64,000 bases of DNA from Dehalococcoidia bacterium (GTDB lineage: Bacteria; Chloroflexota; Dehalococcoidia; Bin125), in contig JAJDTU010000002.1 of the NCBI GenBank assembly GCA_022826965.1, positions 186,001 through 250,000 on the forward strand, read 5' to 3'. Positions within the stretch are counted from its first letter, which is position 1. Every line of letters begins with the position of its first letter. Below the pieces are notes generated by a model. The model was not told the DNA's origin. It ran no database searches and worked only from the letters and a program-made list of their open reading frames with translations. Below are positions 16,527-25,842 of the stretch, in pieces. Position numbers and translations under genes: made by a program.

Positions 16527-17276
16527 CTAGAGCGCGACGGTACCGCTGATTGCCGGCTGCAGCGGGTCGCAGATGTAGCGAATCTTGGGCAGCGTGATGT
16601 TGGCGGTCGTGTAGCTGGCGACGATCGGATACACCGGCCGTAGATCGGGTGCGTCCCAGAAGTTGCTGTCGAACGCGTCGATCTGCGCCGCCCCACGATC
16701 AGCTCGGCTGACTTCGAACTCGGGATCGACCTGGACCAGCCAGGGCTTCGTCTCGCCGTCGCGTTCGACATTGGCGACATGCATCCCGGCCGTGTAGAGC
16801 AGATCGCCGTTGCCAATCGGCACCGGGTCGATCAGTTGCGCCGAGAGCACGGTCACGTTGCCGTCGTTGACCTCGATCGATTGGCGGTCATAACGCTCGC
16901 GCAGCACGGGTTCGCCGATGGTGATCGGAAATCCCCAGCGTTCGGTCAATGCGGTGGCCGCTTCGCCTTCAGTACAAACCGCGCGGGTGGGCAGACCGCG
17001 GGGCCGGACGGCGGCTCGACAGCCGACACGAACGGTCGCCAGAGTGAATGCGCCCAGCGGTCCGTCATCGGCGCGCATGCCGATGACGTGAACAGTGGGC
17101 GGAATCGTCGGATGCAGCGCCGGCGGGAGCAGCTCTGCCATCACCGAGTCATCAATCTCATAGATGACATTCAGCACCTTGACGTTGGGAATCGTCAGCG
17201 CCTCGGTGTCGAGATTGGACATCGTTGGCGCGTACTGGGTCAGTTGACCAGGATCGGCATTGCCATTGATTGGCAT
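16527..17276 (-). CDS. Acetoacetate decarboxylase-like superfamily protein
   Basis: A 249-residue protein of the acetoacetate-decarboxylase fold. It has the early LLPPALHPTIPP segment, a central WGFPITIGEP where true decarboxylases have a PKK Schiff-base lysine, and a late LVQVDPEFEVSRADRG. The catalytic Lys appears to be replaced (PIT), so it is probably not a decarboxylase; relatives act as aldolase-dehydratases or bind other oxo-acids. It lies between the luciferase-like oxidoreductase and the hydrolase on the same strand, suggesting a small catabolic cluster. Confidence 0.75.
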   Translation of the reverse strand: MPINGNADPGQLTQYAPTMSNLDTEALTIPNVKVLNVIYEIDDSVMAELLPPALHPTIPPTVHVIGMRADDGPLGAFTLATVRVGCRAAVRPRGLPTRAVCTEGEAATALTERWGFPITIGEPVLRERYDRQSIEVNDGNVTVLSAQLIDPVPIGNGDLLYTAGMHVANVERDGETKPWLVQVDPEFEVSRADRGAAQIDAFDSNFWDAPDLRPVYPIVASYTTANITLPKIRYICDPLQPAISGTVAL

Positions 17277-17298
17277 CAGCGGCCTTTCTTCGATCTTT

Positions 17299-17370
17299 CC
17301 TCTCCCCCCGCCCCGCGGGGGGAGATGTCACCAAGTAGCCCCCCCGCACTCGATGCGGGGACAGAGGGGG
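17299..17370. repeat. Dispersed palindromic repeat, copy 2
   Basis: CTCCCCCCGC-CCC-GCGGGGGGAG is followed by TGTCACC, a second hairpin CCCCCGC...GCGGGG and the end ACAGAGGGGG. It lies between the luciferase-like gene end and the decarboxylase-like gene start. Confidence 0.8.
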
Positions 17371-17382
17371 CGTTCGCCCCGA

Positions 17383-18525
17383 CTAGTCTCCGCCGGCAGC
17401 CGCAGACGCGGCGAGTTCGCGCGGCTCGGACGTGGTTGACGGCTTGTCGTCGACAAAGTGCGGCATCACCTCTTCACCGAACAGGCGGAGGCTGTCGAGC
17501 ACTTGCTCCTGTGGGATTGTCTCCAGGGCATTGAGCAGGAAGTTGATCTGGTCAACGCCGCAGGACTCCCACTTCTTGATCTCCTCGACCAATCGGTCCG
17601 GATTGCCGATGCAGACCCCTTCCGGCGCCGAGGCGCCCTCGCCGGGGGTCTGCTCTGCCTGCTGGCGGCTGGCCGCGAGCAGTCCGGGATTGGGGTAGCT
17701 GCGGGTCGGGTGCACTTCGCGAACCGGCAGGAGCTGCGCAGCGAGGTAGCCGAACGAGCCGGTTAATCGGCTGCCCGTCTTGATGCCGGTCTCGTTGTCC
17801 GGGTGGCAGTAGAGGAAGTTGACCGTGGCCACGCGCTCGTTGACAAACAGTCCGGCCGGCTCACAATCGCGGATCCGGCTGCGATAGCGGTTGACCTTTT
17901 CCTCCTGCTCGGCGAAGCCACCGAAGGTCAGGCCGAGCGAGCCCATCCCGCGCTCGGCCGCGTCGATCTCGGTGCCCGGCGAGGACACGGCGACCCACAT
18001 CGGCGGGTGCGGCTTCTGGTAAGGCTTGGGCAGCACGGCGCGAGTCGGCATCTTGAAGGCGCGCCCCTCGTAGCCGTAGCGCTCGTTGGTCCACATCTGC
18101 GGGATCGTGCGGGTGTACTCGTCCCAGGTTTCCTTGGTCTCGTCGGGGTTGGCGTCCATCCCGCCCAGCTCGGTCCAGGTCGCCGAGCGTCCCGTGCCGA
18201 ACTCGAGCCGCCCGTCGGAGAGGATGTCGAGCACGGCCGCGCGCTCGGCGGCGCGGATCGGATGGTTGAACTGCGGCACGCAGACGACGATCCCGTGCCC
18301 AACGCGGATCTGCTTGGTCTGCATCGCGCAAGCCGTGAGGAACAGCTCGGGCGCGGAGCAGTGCGAGTACTCCTCGAGGAAGTGATGCTCGACCGCCCAG
18401 ACCGAGTGGAAGCCCACCTCATCGGCGACCCGGACCTGCTCCAGGCAACGGTGATACACCGTGTGCTCAATGTCGTTCTCCCACGGTCGGGGAACGGAAA
18501 TCTCGTAGAAGATGCCGAATTTCAT
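17383..18525 (-). CDS. LLM-class flavin-dependent oxidoreductase
   Basis: A 380-residue luciferase-like monooxygenase of the LuxA-like branch: MKFGIFYEISVPRPW at the start, SVWAVEHHFLEEYSHCSAPE near residue 45, and SDGRLEFGTGRSATWTELGG around 105-125. The EHHF motif and LEFGxGRS are typical of flavin-dependent alkanal or xenobiotic monooxygenases. The ATG at 18525 is selected because the family starts with MKFG; the open frame upstream is the repeat-bearing gap. It ends in an Ala-rich tail AASAAAGGD, a feature shared with other proteins in the window. Confidence 0.88.
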   Translation of the reverse strand: MKFGIFYEISVPRPWENDIEHTVYHRCLEQVRVADEVGFHSVWAVEHHFLEEYSHCSAPELFLTACAMQTKQIRVGHGIVVCVPQFNHPIRAAERAAVLDILSDGRLEFGTGRSATWTELGGMDANPDETKETWDEYTRTIPQMWTNERYGYEGRAFKMPTRAVLPKPYQKPHPPMWVAVSSPGTEIDAAERGMGSLGLTFGGFAEQEEKVNRYRSRIRDCEPAGLFVNERVATVNFLYCHPDNETGIKTGSRLTGSFGYLAAQLLPVREVHPTRSYPNPGLLAASRQQAEQTPGEGASAPEGVCIGNPDRLVEEIKKWESCGVDQINFLLNALETIPQEQVLDSLRLFGEEVMPHFVDDKPSTTSEPRELAASAAAGGD

Positions 18526-18580
18526 GGCGTCAATCCTCGCTGGCGCTGGTTCGATCAGATGGTAACGGACGCAAGTGGAG

Positions 18581-18626
18581 AGCTCCCCCTCTGGGGGAGC
18601 TGTCACGGAGTGACTGAGGGGGCGGC
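18581..18626. repeat. Dispersed palindromic repeat, copy 3
   Basis: CTCCCCC-TCT-GGGGGAG, then GTCAC-GGA-GTGAC and TGAGGGGGC. It is the best match to copy 1, reversed. It sits in the divergent gap between the oxidoreductase and the nuclease-like gene. Confidence 0.8.
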
Positions 18627-18645
18627 CTCCGATGGCCCGACTATC

Positions 18646-19599
18646 ATGCCCGGCATGGTCCTGGAAGAACTGCATCAGCTCATTGTGAAGCTGCAGGCGC
18701 GGATTATAGAGCACGGGCCGGCCCTGCAGCAGAGCGAGGCGCTCACTCGATACGCGCTAATCGATCCCTTGCTGCGGGAGCTCGGATGGGACACGGGCGA
18801 TCCCAATCAGGTGATTCCGGAGTACCGTTCGGCCGCCGGCTCGGCTGACTACGCCCTGTTTGGTCAATCGATCAAGCCGCAAGTCATCATCGAGGCCAAG
18901 AAGCTGGGCACTCAACTGGACTTCAAGGTTCGTCAGCAAGTCACGGGCTATTGCCAGGAAGAGGGGCTCCCTTACGCGGTCATCACCGATGGTCGGCGTT
19001 GGGAGCTGTACGACGTGTTCAAGCCGGTGGCGATGAAGGACTCGATCGTCGTTGAGATTGATCTGGAGGGTCCGACTGCCAAGACGAGTTTGGATGCGTT
19101 GGCGTTGTGGCGCCCGAGCGTGGCGGAGGGAAACATTCAGGTTGGCGCGACGCCCCTAGCCATGATGTCCGTGCTCCCAGAGGACGAAACGAGCGCGGCT
19201 CCAGAGAAGGAACACCCCGCGCCGCTTGGGCCCGAATGGAACCTGCTCGGAGGATTCAAGCCCAAGACCGGTACCAAGCCTGCTGCGGTTCGATTCAGCG
19301 ATGGGAGCGTAGGGAATGCGGGAAGCTGGTCCAACCTCAATGCGGAGATTGTCAGATGGCTCAAGTCGGAAGGCCACTTGTCAGCCCACCACCTGCCCTT
19401 GAAGCTGGGCAAGGCGAACTCGTACTTTCTAAACATCGAAAACGACAAGGGCAACGGCCAGCCGTTCCAGTTCTTCCGTGAAGTGGACGGTTGGTTCATG
19501 CACGCGAACTACAACGCGGCAGTGCACATGAACAACGCCAGAGGCGTCATCCAGTTCGTCGGACTCAATCCCAACGACTTTGCAGTGAAGTTGCAGTAG
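18646..19599 (+). CDS. Orphan HsdR-N-like (PD-(D/E)xK) protein with unknown C-terminal region
   Basis: A 317-residue protein. Residues 1-155 match the N-terminal domain of type I restriction HsdR subunits: ALIDPLLRELGWDT, VIPEYRSAAGSADYAL with the active-site Asp, and VIIEAKKLG with the Glu-x-Lys. The helicase part of HsdR is absent. The C-terminal half (about 200-317) holds GSWSNLNAEIVRWLKSEGHL and NGQPFQFFREVDGWFMHANYN, which I do not recognise. There are no methylase or specificity genes nearby. It may be a nuclease or DNA-end sensor; it could begin at the ATG at 18655 instead. Confidence 0.75.
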   Translation: MPGMVLEELHQLIVKLQARIIEHGPALQQSEALTRYALIDPLLRELGWDTGDPNQVIPEYRSAAGSADYALFGQSIKPQVIIEAKKLGTQLDFKVRQQVTGYCQEEGLPYAVITDGRRWELYDVFKPVAMKDSIVVEIDLEGPTAKTSLDALALWRPSVAEGNIQVGATPLAMMSVLPEDETSAAPEKEHPAPLGPEWNLLGGFKPKTGTKPAAVRFSDGSVGNAGSWSNLNAEIVRWLKSEGHLSAHHLPLKLGKANSYFLNIENDKGNGQPFQFFREVDGWFMHANYNAAVHMNNARGVIQFVGLNPNDFAVKLQ

Positions 19600-19622
19600 G
19601 TCGCGCCGGGCCCTCATCCTAA

Positions 19623-19643
19623 CCCTCTCCCAGAGGGAGAGGG
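19623..19643. terminator. Bidirectional hairpin between convergent genes (repeat family copy 4)
   Basis: CCCTCTCCC-AGA-GGGAGAGGG, preceded by CCCTCATCCTAA and followed by a second GGAGAGGGG. It lies between the convergent nuclease-like gene and gyrA, so it can serve both. It is a variant of the dispersed repeat family. Confidence 0.6.
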
Positions 19644-19656
19644 GACCGGAGAGGGG

Positions 19657-22128
19657 CTAGGCGCGTTGGCCGAACTCTCGGCTGGTGTCGACGACGGCGA
19701 TGGCGGCGATTCCCTCTTCCGAGGACATGACCTTGACGCCTTTGGTCGTTCGGCCGTACTGCGCGAGTTGTTGGACCTCGGTACGGAGGATCTTGCCACC
19801 GGCCGAAATGACGACCAACTCTTCGTCGCCTCTGACCACGGCCATGCCGACCAGCGGGCCAGTTTCGTCAGTCACCTTGTGGCCAATGTTGCCTTTGATT
19901 CCGCGACCCTTGGCCTGGTACTCCGTCTCGGATGTCCGCTTGCCAAAGCCCCCAGCGGTCACGGTAAGGACTTCTGTTCCCCGGTAAATCGACTGCAGAC
20001 CGATCAGCTCGTCTCCGCGGCGAACGACAATGCCCCGGACCCCGCCAGAGATGCGAGATGCCTCCCGCAGCTTGTCCACCGAAAATCGCGCGACCTGCCC
20101 GGATCGAGTGGCGACGATGACATCGTCGCCTGCATGAGCGAACGCGGCTTCGACTAGCTCATCGTCATCGTCGAGATTGAATGCCTGCAATCCACTCCGC
20201 CGAACTCGCTGGAAGTTGGACAGCCGGGTCTTCTTCACCTCACCGCGCTTGGTACCGAGGATGATGTAGTCGTCCTCGAACGACTCGACCGGGATGATCG
20301 TCGTCACGTGCTCGTCGAGCTGGAGGTCGACGACGTTGCGGACCGGGAGTCCCCGCCACTCTCGCGAGCGGGCCTCGACCTCGTGGGCCTGGAGTCCGTA
20401 GACACGACCGCGCGATGTGAACATCAGCAGATGATCGTGCGTGTCGCAGGCGATCAGGCGGTGCGGAGCCTCGACGGTGGTGGTGCCGTTCTTGCGCTCG
20501 ATCCCTTTGACTCCCTTGCCGCCCCGACGCTGCGAGCGGAAGGCATCGACCGGCTGCCGCTTGATGTAGCCGTGACGCGTCAAGGTGACTACCGATGACT
20601 GATGCGGAACCAGGTCGGCCGGTGAGAAGTTGTCGACCGAGCGCTCGATCACCCGAGTCTTGCGATCCTCGCCGTAGGTCTCGACCAACTCGTCCATGTC
20701 CTCCGCGATCAGACCGTCGATCAGCTTCGGGTCGTCGAGGAGACTCTGCAAGTACTCGATCGTCTCGGTCAGATCGTCATACTCGTCCTGCAGCTTGGCG
20801 CGTTCGAGTTGCGCTAAACGCCGAAGCTGCATCTCGAGCACGGCCTGGGCCTGTCGCTGCGACAGATCGAACGGGTCTTCCTGCAAACGGTCCCGCGCCG
20901 CCTCGGCCGATTCCGCGGCGCGAATCGCGGCGATGATCGCGTCGATGTTGTCGATCGCCTTGAGCAAACCCTCAACGATGTGATGTCGTTCCCTGGCCTT
21001 CTCGAGTTCGAACTCGGTCCGCTTGGTAATGATGTTGCGGCGGTGCCGAATGTACTCGCGCAGCAGCTGATACAGAGTGAGCGTTCGCGGCTGGTTGTCG
21101 ACCAGGGCCACGAAGTTGCCGTTGTACTGGGTTTGCAGCGCGGTCGACTTGTACAGCTGCGCCAGAATCGTCTGGTAGTGGCCGTCGCGAGTCAGCTCCA
21201 CGACCAGCCGCATCCCGTGACGGTCAGACTCGTCGCGCAGGTCGCGAATGCCTTCGATCTTCTTGTCGCGCACCTGGGCGGCGATCTGCTCAATGATGCG
21301 GACCTTGTTGCCCTGGTAGGGAATCTCGGTAAACACGATCTGCATGCGGTTGCCGGTCGAGGTTTCCTCGAGGTGCTGCTGGGCTCGGACGGTGAATCCA
21401 CCGCGGCCGGTGCCGTAGAGCCGGCGCAGGTCTTCGCGATCATCGCCGGCGAAGATGTTGGCCGCGGTCGGGAAGTCGGGACCCTGGATGTGCTGCAGGA
21501 TGTCGTCGAGCGTGGCGTTCTCGTTGTCGAGGATGGCCTTGACCGCCCCGCCGAGCTCGGCCAGGTTGTGCGGTGGAATGTCACAGGCCATCGCGACGGC
21601 GATGCCGGCGGCCCCGTTGAGCAGTAGATTGGGCGCCCGGCCCGGTAGTACGGTTGGTTCGTTCAGCGATTCATCGAAGTTGGGGACAAAGTCGACTGTG
21701 TTCTTGTCTAGATCGGTAAGTATCTCTTCGGCGATACGCGAAAGCCGTGCTTCCGTATAGCGCATCGCGGCGGGCGGATCGTTATCAATGGAGCCGAAGT
21801 TGCCCTGACCATCAACTAACGGATGACGCAACGAAAAATCTTGCGCCATACGTACCATGGCGTCGTATACGGGCTGATCGGAGTGTGGGTGATACTTACC
21901 AAGTACTTCGCCGACGATACGTGCAGACTTACGATGCGGTTGATTGGCCCGCATGCCCAGATCGTCCATTGCATAGAGAATGCGGCGCTGCACTGGCTTG
22001 AGGCCGTCGCGCGCATCCGGCAACGCGCGAGATACGATGACGCTCATCGCGTAATCGAGATAAGACGAACTCATCTCCTCGACGAGGGTACGCGTGGGCT
22101 GCTTTGGCGCTGTTTGCTCAGTAACCAA
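19657..22128 (-). CDS. gyrA: DNA gyrase subunit A
   Basis: An 823-residue type IIA topoisomerase subunit that cuts and rejoins DNA to add negative supercoils together with GyrB. The catalytic Tyr124 is in [10 protein letters not shown]. The GyrA box RSQRRGGKG shows it is gyrase rather than ParC. The quinolone-pocket sequence is [10 protein letters not shown] where most gyrases have HPHGDxAVYD. The first 166 or so codons use CGT, GTA, CTA, TTA and TTT often, unlike the rest of the gene. The C-terminal beta-pinwheel has the repeated blade motifs ending near 800. gyrB is not in the window. Confidence 0.97.
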   Translation of the reverse strand: MVTEQTAPKQPTRTLVEEMSSSYLDYAMSVIVSRALPDARDGLKPVQRRILYAMDDLGMRANQPHRKSARIVGEVLGKYHPHSDQPVYDAMVRMAQDFSLRHPLVDGQGNFGSIDNDPPAAMRYTEARLSRIAEEILTDLDKNTVDFVPNFDESLNEPTVLPGRAPNLLLNGAAGIAVAMACDIPPHNLAELGGAVKAILDNENATLDDILQHIQGPDFPTAANIFAGDDREDLRRLYGTGRGGFTVRAQQHLEETSTGNRMQIVFTEIPYQGNKVRIIEQIAAQVRDKKIEGIRDLRDESDRHGMRLVVELTRDGHYQTILAQLYKSTALQTQYNGNFVALVDNQPRTLTLYQLLREYIRHRRNIITKRTEFELEKARERHHIVEGLLKAIDNIDAIIAAIRAAESAEAARDRLQEDPFDLSQRQAQAVLEMQLRRLAQLERAKLQDEYDDLTETIEYLQSLLDDPKLIDGLIAEDMDELVETYGEDRKTRVIERSVDNFSPADLVPHQSSVVTLTRHGYIKRQPVDAFRSQRRGGKGVKGIERKNGTTTVEAPHRLIACDTHDHLLMFTSRGRVYGLQAHEVEARSREWRGLPVRNVVDLQLDEHVTTIIPVESFEDDYIILGTKRGEVKKTRLSNFQRVRRSGLQAFNLDDDDELVEAAFAHAGDDVIVATRSGQVARFSVDKLREASRISGGVRGIVVRRGDELIGLQSIYRGTEVLTVTAGGFGKRTSETEYQAKGRGIKGNIGHKVTDETGPLVGMAVVRGDEELVVISAGGKILRTEVQQLAQYGRTTKGVKVMSSEEGIAAIAVVDTSREFGQRA

Positions 22129-22163
22129 GCGGGTGCTCCGAGGGCTGCTTCTATTGCCTCACT

Positions 22164-22859
22164 CTAGCACAATTCGGCCATATCTTTCGGCTCAATGTGC
22201 CGACCGTCGGGGTCGCGCGGAACCACCTCCCAGCCTGCTGGAATCGGGTTTGAACGGACCACTGAGTTACCAATTTCCAGCTCAAACTGTTGAACTCGCT
22301 GCTGGCCGTAGACGTCAAGCCAAATCGGCAAATCGCCGTCATTCAGCAGCGAGTCGAACCACCATGCGTAGAGCTTCGCCGGGGCCTGCCACTGAGCGGG
22401 AATCCTCGCCCTGGAAGCCAGTTCGCTGCCGCCGGTCAGCGCGTAACGCGGGCCCTCGCTGGACGAGATGATGTCGATCTGTTCCGCAGTCAGCCACTGG
22501 ATCCAGGTCAGGCAGACCGCCCCCGGCCGAGCGGCAAGGCTGACAGGCACGTAGCCCTTGCGAGCCCGGACGGGACAGAACGCCACATCGAAGTCGCTCA
22601 GCAGCGCCGGAATCAGAGGCACGCCCTGCAGGTCGGCCTCGGTGCCGGCCAACTTGTCGGAAAGCTGGCGAGGGTATCCATTGCTCCCGACGGCGAGCAG
22701 CGCAATCCGTCCCTGCGTGTTCATCGTGGAGGACGAGGGAAAGCACCTGCCCGCGCGATACAGCAGCGGATACCGGTTCAGCCGATTCCGCGCGTCCGGA
22801 TAGAGCTGGGGCACGTCCGAGAGGCTTGGCCAGGTGCGAACGTGAGCGGGCGCCGTCAT
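22164..22859 (-). CDS. Protein of unknown function (231 aa)
   Basis: Unrecognised protein. The start at 22859 (MTAPAHVRTWPSLS) is preferred, since an inverted repeat in the upstream gap would otherwise be coding. A block LLAVGSNGYPRQLSDKL near residue 55 recalls the GSN loop of gamma-glutamylcyclotransferase-like folds, and SDFDVAFCPVRARKGYVPVSL and WLTAEQIDIISSSEGPRYAL follow; this relation is speculative. No signal peptide or membrane helix. It reads in the same direction as gyrA and ends 35 bases before the gyrA start. Confidence 0.55.
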   Translation of the reverse strand: MTAPAHVRTWPSLSDVPQLYPDARNRLNRYPLLYRAGRCFPSSSTMNTQGRIALLAVGSNGYPRQLSDKLAGTEADLQGVPLIPALLSDFDVAFCPVRARKGYVPVSLAARPGAVCLTWIQWLTAEQIDIISSSEGPRYALTGGSELASRARIPAQWQAPAKLYAWWFDSLLNDGDLPIWLDVYGQQRVQQFELEIGNSVVRSNPIPAGWEVVPRDPDGRHIEPKDMAELC

Positions 22860-22887
22860 GCAGACACGGTACTCGCGCCAACTGCCG

Positions 22888-22907
22888 CTAGTTAGGTTCG
22901 CAACTAG
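22888..22907. promoter_or_regulatory. Inverted repeat CTAGTT-N8-AACTAG in a divergent promoter gap
   Basis: Six-base arms lie between the unknown gene (start 22859) and the aldo/keto reductase (start 22944). A third CTAGTT half-site follows at about 22920. It is a reasonable operator position, but no matching regulator is known. Confidence 0.3.
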
Positions 22908-22943
22908 GCTCAGGAACATCTAGTTGAGGAGGAGGCCGGAACC

Positions 22944-23942
22944 ATGATGCGATATCGAAAGCTGGGGCGAACTGGACTGATGGTCTCGGAGATCGGGCTG
23001 GGCGGCGGGGGGATCGGGCATGTCTGGGGCGAGACGACGGACGAGGAGATCGGTGAAACGATCGCCCTGGCGATGCGCGAGGGGATCAACTTCTATGATG
23101 TCGCCCCCTCGTACGGCAATGGCGCAGCCGAGCGAAACCTGGGCCGAGCCCTGCTCGAAGCGCCGGAACACCGCGGCGAGCACATGCTGGTCGCGACGAA
23201 GGTGTCGCTGAGCGAAGAGGATCTGGCCGACATCCCCGCCGCTGTCGAACGCGGCATTCACGAATCACTGGAGCGACTGCGCCGAGAACGGGTTGATGTC
23301 TTCCAGTTGCACAACACGATCACGCCCGAGCGCGGCCTGTACCGTCGGTCGGTCACGGTCGCCGATGCGATGCTCGCGGTTGACACCCTGCATCGGCTCA
23401 AGCAGGACGGCCTGACGCGATTCGTCGGCATCACCGGAATGGGTATCGCATCGTCGGTGCGCGAGATCGTGCAGACAGGCGATCTCGACACCGTCCAGTG
23501 CTACTACAACCTGCTGAACGATTCGAACGCCCGAACACTGCCGCACGGGTCGTCGCTGCATGATCACGGTCAGCTGCTGTCGCTGGCGGCTGAACTGGGG
23601 ATTGGCGTGATCGGCATCCGCAATCTGGCTGCCGGTTCGCTGACCGACTCCATCGATCGGCAGGTCGAGGATGACTCGCTGGTCGCCCTCGATTACCGCC
23701 GTGCGGAGTCTCTGCGCTTCCTGGAGGAGGAAGGAACCCCGTTGTCGCAGTGGGCCGCGCGCCATGCGCTCGAGCAGGCAACGATTTCAACGGTCGTGCC
23801 CGGAGTGAAGAATGCCGCTGAGCTCTCCGACCAGATAGCGGCCGTAGACCTTCCAGCGCTGTCAGACGAGCAAGTGGCTCGAATCGACGGTCTGCGGGAG
23901 ACTGACTTTGGTGTGCGCCAGCCGGTAGATGTTGTCCTGTAG
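22944..23942 (+). CDS. Aldo/keto reductase family protein
   Basis: A 332-residue NADPH-dependent (alpha/beta)8 oxidoreductase. It has the usual GRTGLMVSEIGLGGGGIG opening, the catalytic Asp and Tyr in NFYDVAPSYGNGAAE, the Lys in LVATKVSL, and a His in FQLHN. The late STVVPGVKNAAEL is the cofactor-binding block. GGAGG lies about 11 bases before the ATG. Its length and plan match the bacterial YajO/L-fucose-dehydrogenase-like branch. The substrate cannot be named. Confidence 0.88.
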   Translation: MMRYRKLGRTGLMVSEIGLGGGGIGHVWGETTDEEIGETIALAMREGINFYDVAPSYGNGAAERNLGRALLEAPEHRGEHMLVATKVSLSEEDLADIPAAVERGIHESLERLRRERVDVFQLHNTITPERGLYRRSVTVADAMLAVDTLHRLKQDGLTRFVGITGMGIASSVREIVQTGDLDTVQCYYNLLNDSNARTLPHGSSLHDHGQLLSLAAELGIGVIGIRNLAAGSLTDSIDRQVEDDSLVALDYRRAESLRFLEEEGTPLSQWAARHALEQATISTVVPGVKNAAELSDQIAAVDLPALSDEQVARIDGLRETDFGVRQPVDVVL

Positions 23943-24035
23943 CGGGAACGTTGGCACCGAGGCGGTCGTTTCATGGGAGGCGGGCCGTTTTCGGCAACGG
24001 TTGTAGCCTGATTGGAAACATCGGAAGAGCGATTC

Positions 24036-24710
24036 GTGAACGACATCGAGATCCCGGACATCGTCATCCGGCGCCTGCCGCTCTATGCCCGCGAACTGGG
24101 CTTGCTCGCCGGTGAGGACCGTGACTTCATCTCCTCCCAGGAGTTGGGCAGGCGCCTCGGTGTCACGCCGGCGCAGATTCGCAAGGACCTGTCCTACTTC
24201 GGACGGTTCGGCAAGCGCGGCCGCGGCTATGAGGTACTCGGCCTGCGTGATCGACTGCGCAGCATCCTCGGTCTGAACGGACGCGTCAAGGAGATGGTGC
24301 TCGTCGGCGTGGGCCAGTTGGGGCGTGCGGTGCTCGGCTACGGCGGGTTTACAAGAGGCGGCTTCGAGGTCGTGCGCGTGTTTGACTCCGATCCACAGCA
24401 GATTGGCCGAAAGATCGATAATCATCGCGTCGACGACGTAGCACGCCTCCCGCAGTATCTGGAACGCACACGCGTGTCGATGGGGATCGTCGCCGTGCCG
24501 GCTGATGCGGCGCCGACCGTGATCAACACGCTGGTCGACGGCGGCGTGCGTGCAATCCTCAGTTACGCCCCGGTCTCAATGAGCGTGCCCCACGGAGTGC
24601 GATTGCGCCAGATTGACCCGGTGATGGAACTCGAGAGCATGGCCTACTACCTCGAGGAACCGTTCGACGGTTATGTCGAGGACCACCAGGCGGACGCGGT
24701 CGCGAACTAA
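24036..24710 (+). CDS. rex: Redox-sensing transcriptional repressor Rex
   Basis: A 224-residue repressor that senses the NADH/NAD ratio and controls respiratory and fermentative genes. The N-terminal winged helix holds IPDIVIRRLPLYAREL and SSQELGRRLGVTPAQIRKDLSYFG, a strong Rex signature. The Rossmann part has VLVGVGQLGRAVLGY. The C-terminus SMAYYLEEPFDGY gives the domain-swapped helix. A GTG at 24036 with GGAAG upstream is preferred; a TTG at 24012 would add eight residues. It converges on mreB, and a Rex-like palindrome lies before the ATP synthase operon. Confidence 0.93.
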   Translation: MNDIEIPDIVIRRLPLYARELGLLAGEDRDFISSQELGRRLGVTPAQIRKDLSYFGRFGKRGRGYEVLGLRDRLRSILGLNGRVKEMVLVGVGQLGRAVLGYGGFTRGGFEVVRVFDSDPQQIGRKIDNHRVDDVARLPQYLERTRVSMGIVAVPADAAPTVINTLVDGGVRAILSYAPVSMSVPHGVRLRQIDPVMELESMAYYLEEPFDGYVEDHQADAVAN

Positions 24711-24735
24711 GAACGTATCAGGGGGATGACGCGAA

Positions 24736-25782
24736 TCAGCGAGCGTCCGCTCCGCTGAGCACGCTCTCCTGGGCAACCAGGTTCGGCCCGACGATGTCGA
24801 GATTGTCGAGCGCTTCTGCGGCGCCGAGCGCGACGGCGTCCTCGGCGTTGTCGGCAATCGTGACCGGGATGCCAATCTGTTCGGCGAGATAGGCGTCAAT
24901 GCCCTGCAGCCGAGCGGCCGCGCCGGTTAACAGCATGCCTCGATCAATGATGTCCGCCGTCAGCTCGGGCGGCGTGCGCTCCAGCGTGCTGCGGGTGACT
25001 TCGACAAAGGTCTCGAGGACCTGCTGCACCGAGGGAACCAGTTCGTTCGCCGTAATCGCGACGCTGCGGGGCATGCCGCTGGATTGATCGCGGCCCCTGA
25101 CCTCAGCGCGGATCGGGTCGTCGATCGGTATGGCGGAGGCAGTTGAGTACTTCAGCTCTTCTGCGGTCGGCTCGCCGATCACGAGACTGTGTCGACGCTT
25201 GACGTGGTCGGCAATCACTTCCGTCACGACCTGACCGCCGACCCGGGCTGACTCCCAGACGACGACCCCGTACATGGACAGCACTGCCGCTTCAGAACGT
25301 CCGGCGCCGAGGTTGCCGATCAATGCGCCGCGTGCGTCGCCCATCGGCACGCCTGCGCCGATCGCGGCGGCCAGCGGATTGGCGATCAGGTGGGCCGGAC
25401 GCCTCGCGCCTGCCTGTTCGGCCGCGTCGCGGACGGCGCGCTGCTCAACGTTCGTGACCCCGGCTGGGGTTGCGATCATGACCTCGGGCCGGACCAGGTT
25501 GAAGCGGCCCACGACAAGCGACATGTAGTAGCGCAGCAGCGCCTCGACGATGCGGTAGTCGTCGATCACGCCCTCCCGCATCGGATTGATCACGGACAGG
25601 GTTTCTGGAGCCCGACCGACCATGTTGGCGGCGTCGGAGCCCGCGGCCAATACGGCGTTCTCCTGCGTCGAAAGGGTCACGACGGTTGGCTCGTCGATGA
25701 CGATCCGGCCGCCGCGTCCGGGGACGGCGATGCGAAGTCTGGAGGTGCCGAGATCGATACCGAGTCGTTTGGTGAAGAGCAT
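24736..25782 (-). CDS. mreB: Rod-shape determining protein MreB/Mbl
   Basis: A 348-residue bacterial actin that directs lateral wall growth. The phosphate-1 loop GIDLGTSRLRIAV opens it, followed by IDEPTVVTL, a phosphate-2 loop IGNLGAGRSEAAVLS (weaker than the usual DIGGGTT), and the adenosine motif LLTGAAARLQGID. It starts at the ATG at 25782. mreC and mreD are absent; the gene follows murA on the same strand. The degenerate phosphate-2 loop could slow ATP hydrolysis, which is inference. Confidence 0.88.
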   Translation of the reverse strand: MLFTKRLGIDLGTSRLRIAVPGRGGRIVIDEPTVVTLSTQENAVLAAGSDAANMVGRAPETLSVINPMREGVIDDYRIVEALLRYYMSLVVGRFNLVRPEVMIATPAGVTNVEQRAVRDAAEQAGARRPAHLIANPLAAAIGAGVPMGDARGALIGNLGAGRSEAAVLSMYGVVVWESARVGGQVVTEVIADHVKRRHSLVIGEPTAEELKYSTASAIPIDDPIRAEVRGRDQSSGMPRSVAITANELVPSVQQVLETFVEVTRSTLERTPPELTADIIDRGMLLTGAAARLQGIDAYLAEQIGIPVTIADNAEDAVALGAAEALDNLDIVGPNLVAQESVLSGADAR

Positions 25783-25842
25783 GATCTCCGATTGATTCAA
25801 TCGCCGAAGTCAGCGTATCCGGAAGGTCAGTGTATCGGCGGG

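Noticed and set aside
18646-19599. A complete type I restriction system
   Set aside because: No HsdM, HsdS or helicase segment nearby; only the N-terminal nuclease-like domain is present.
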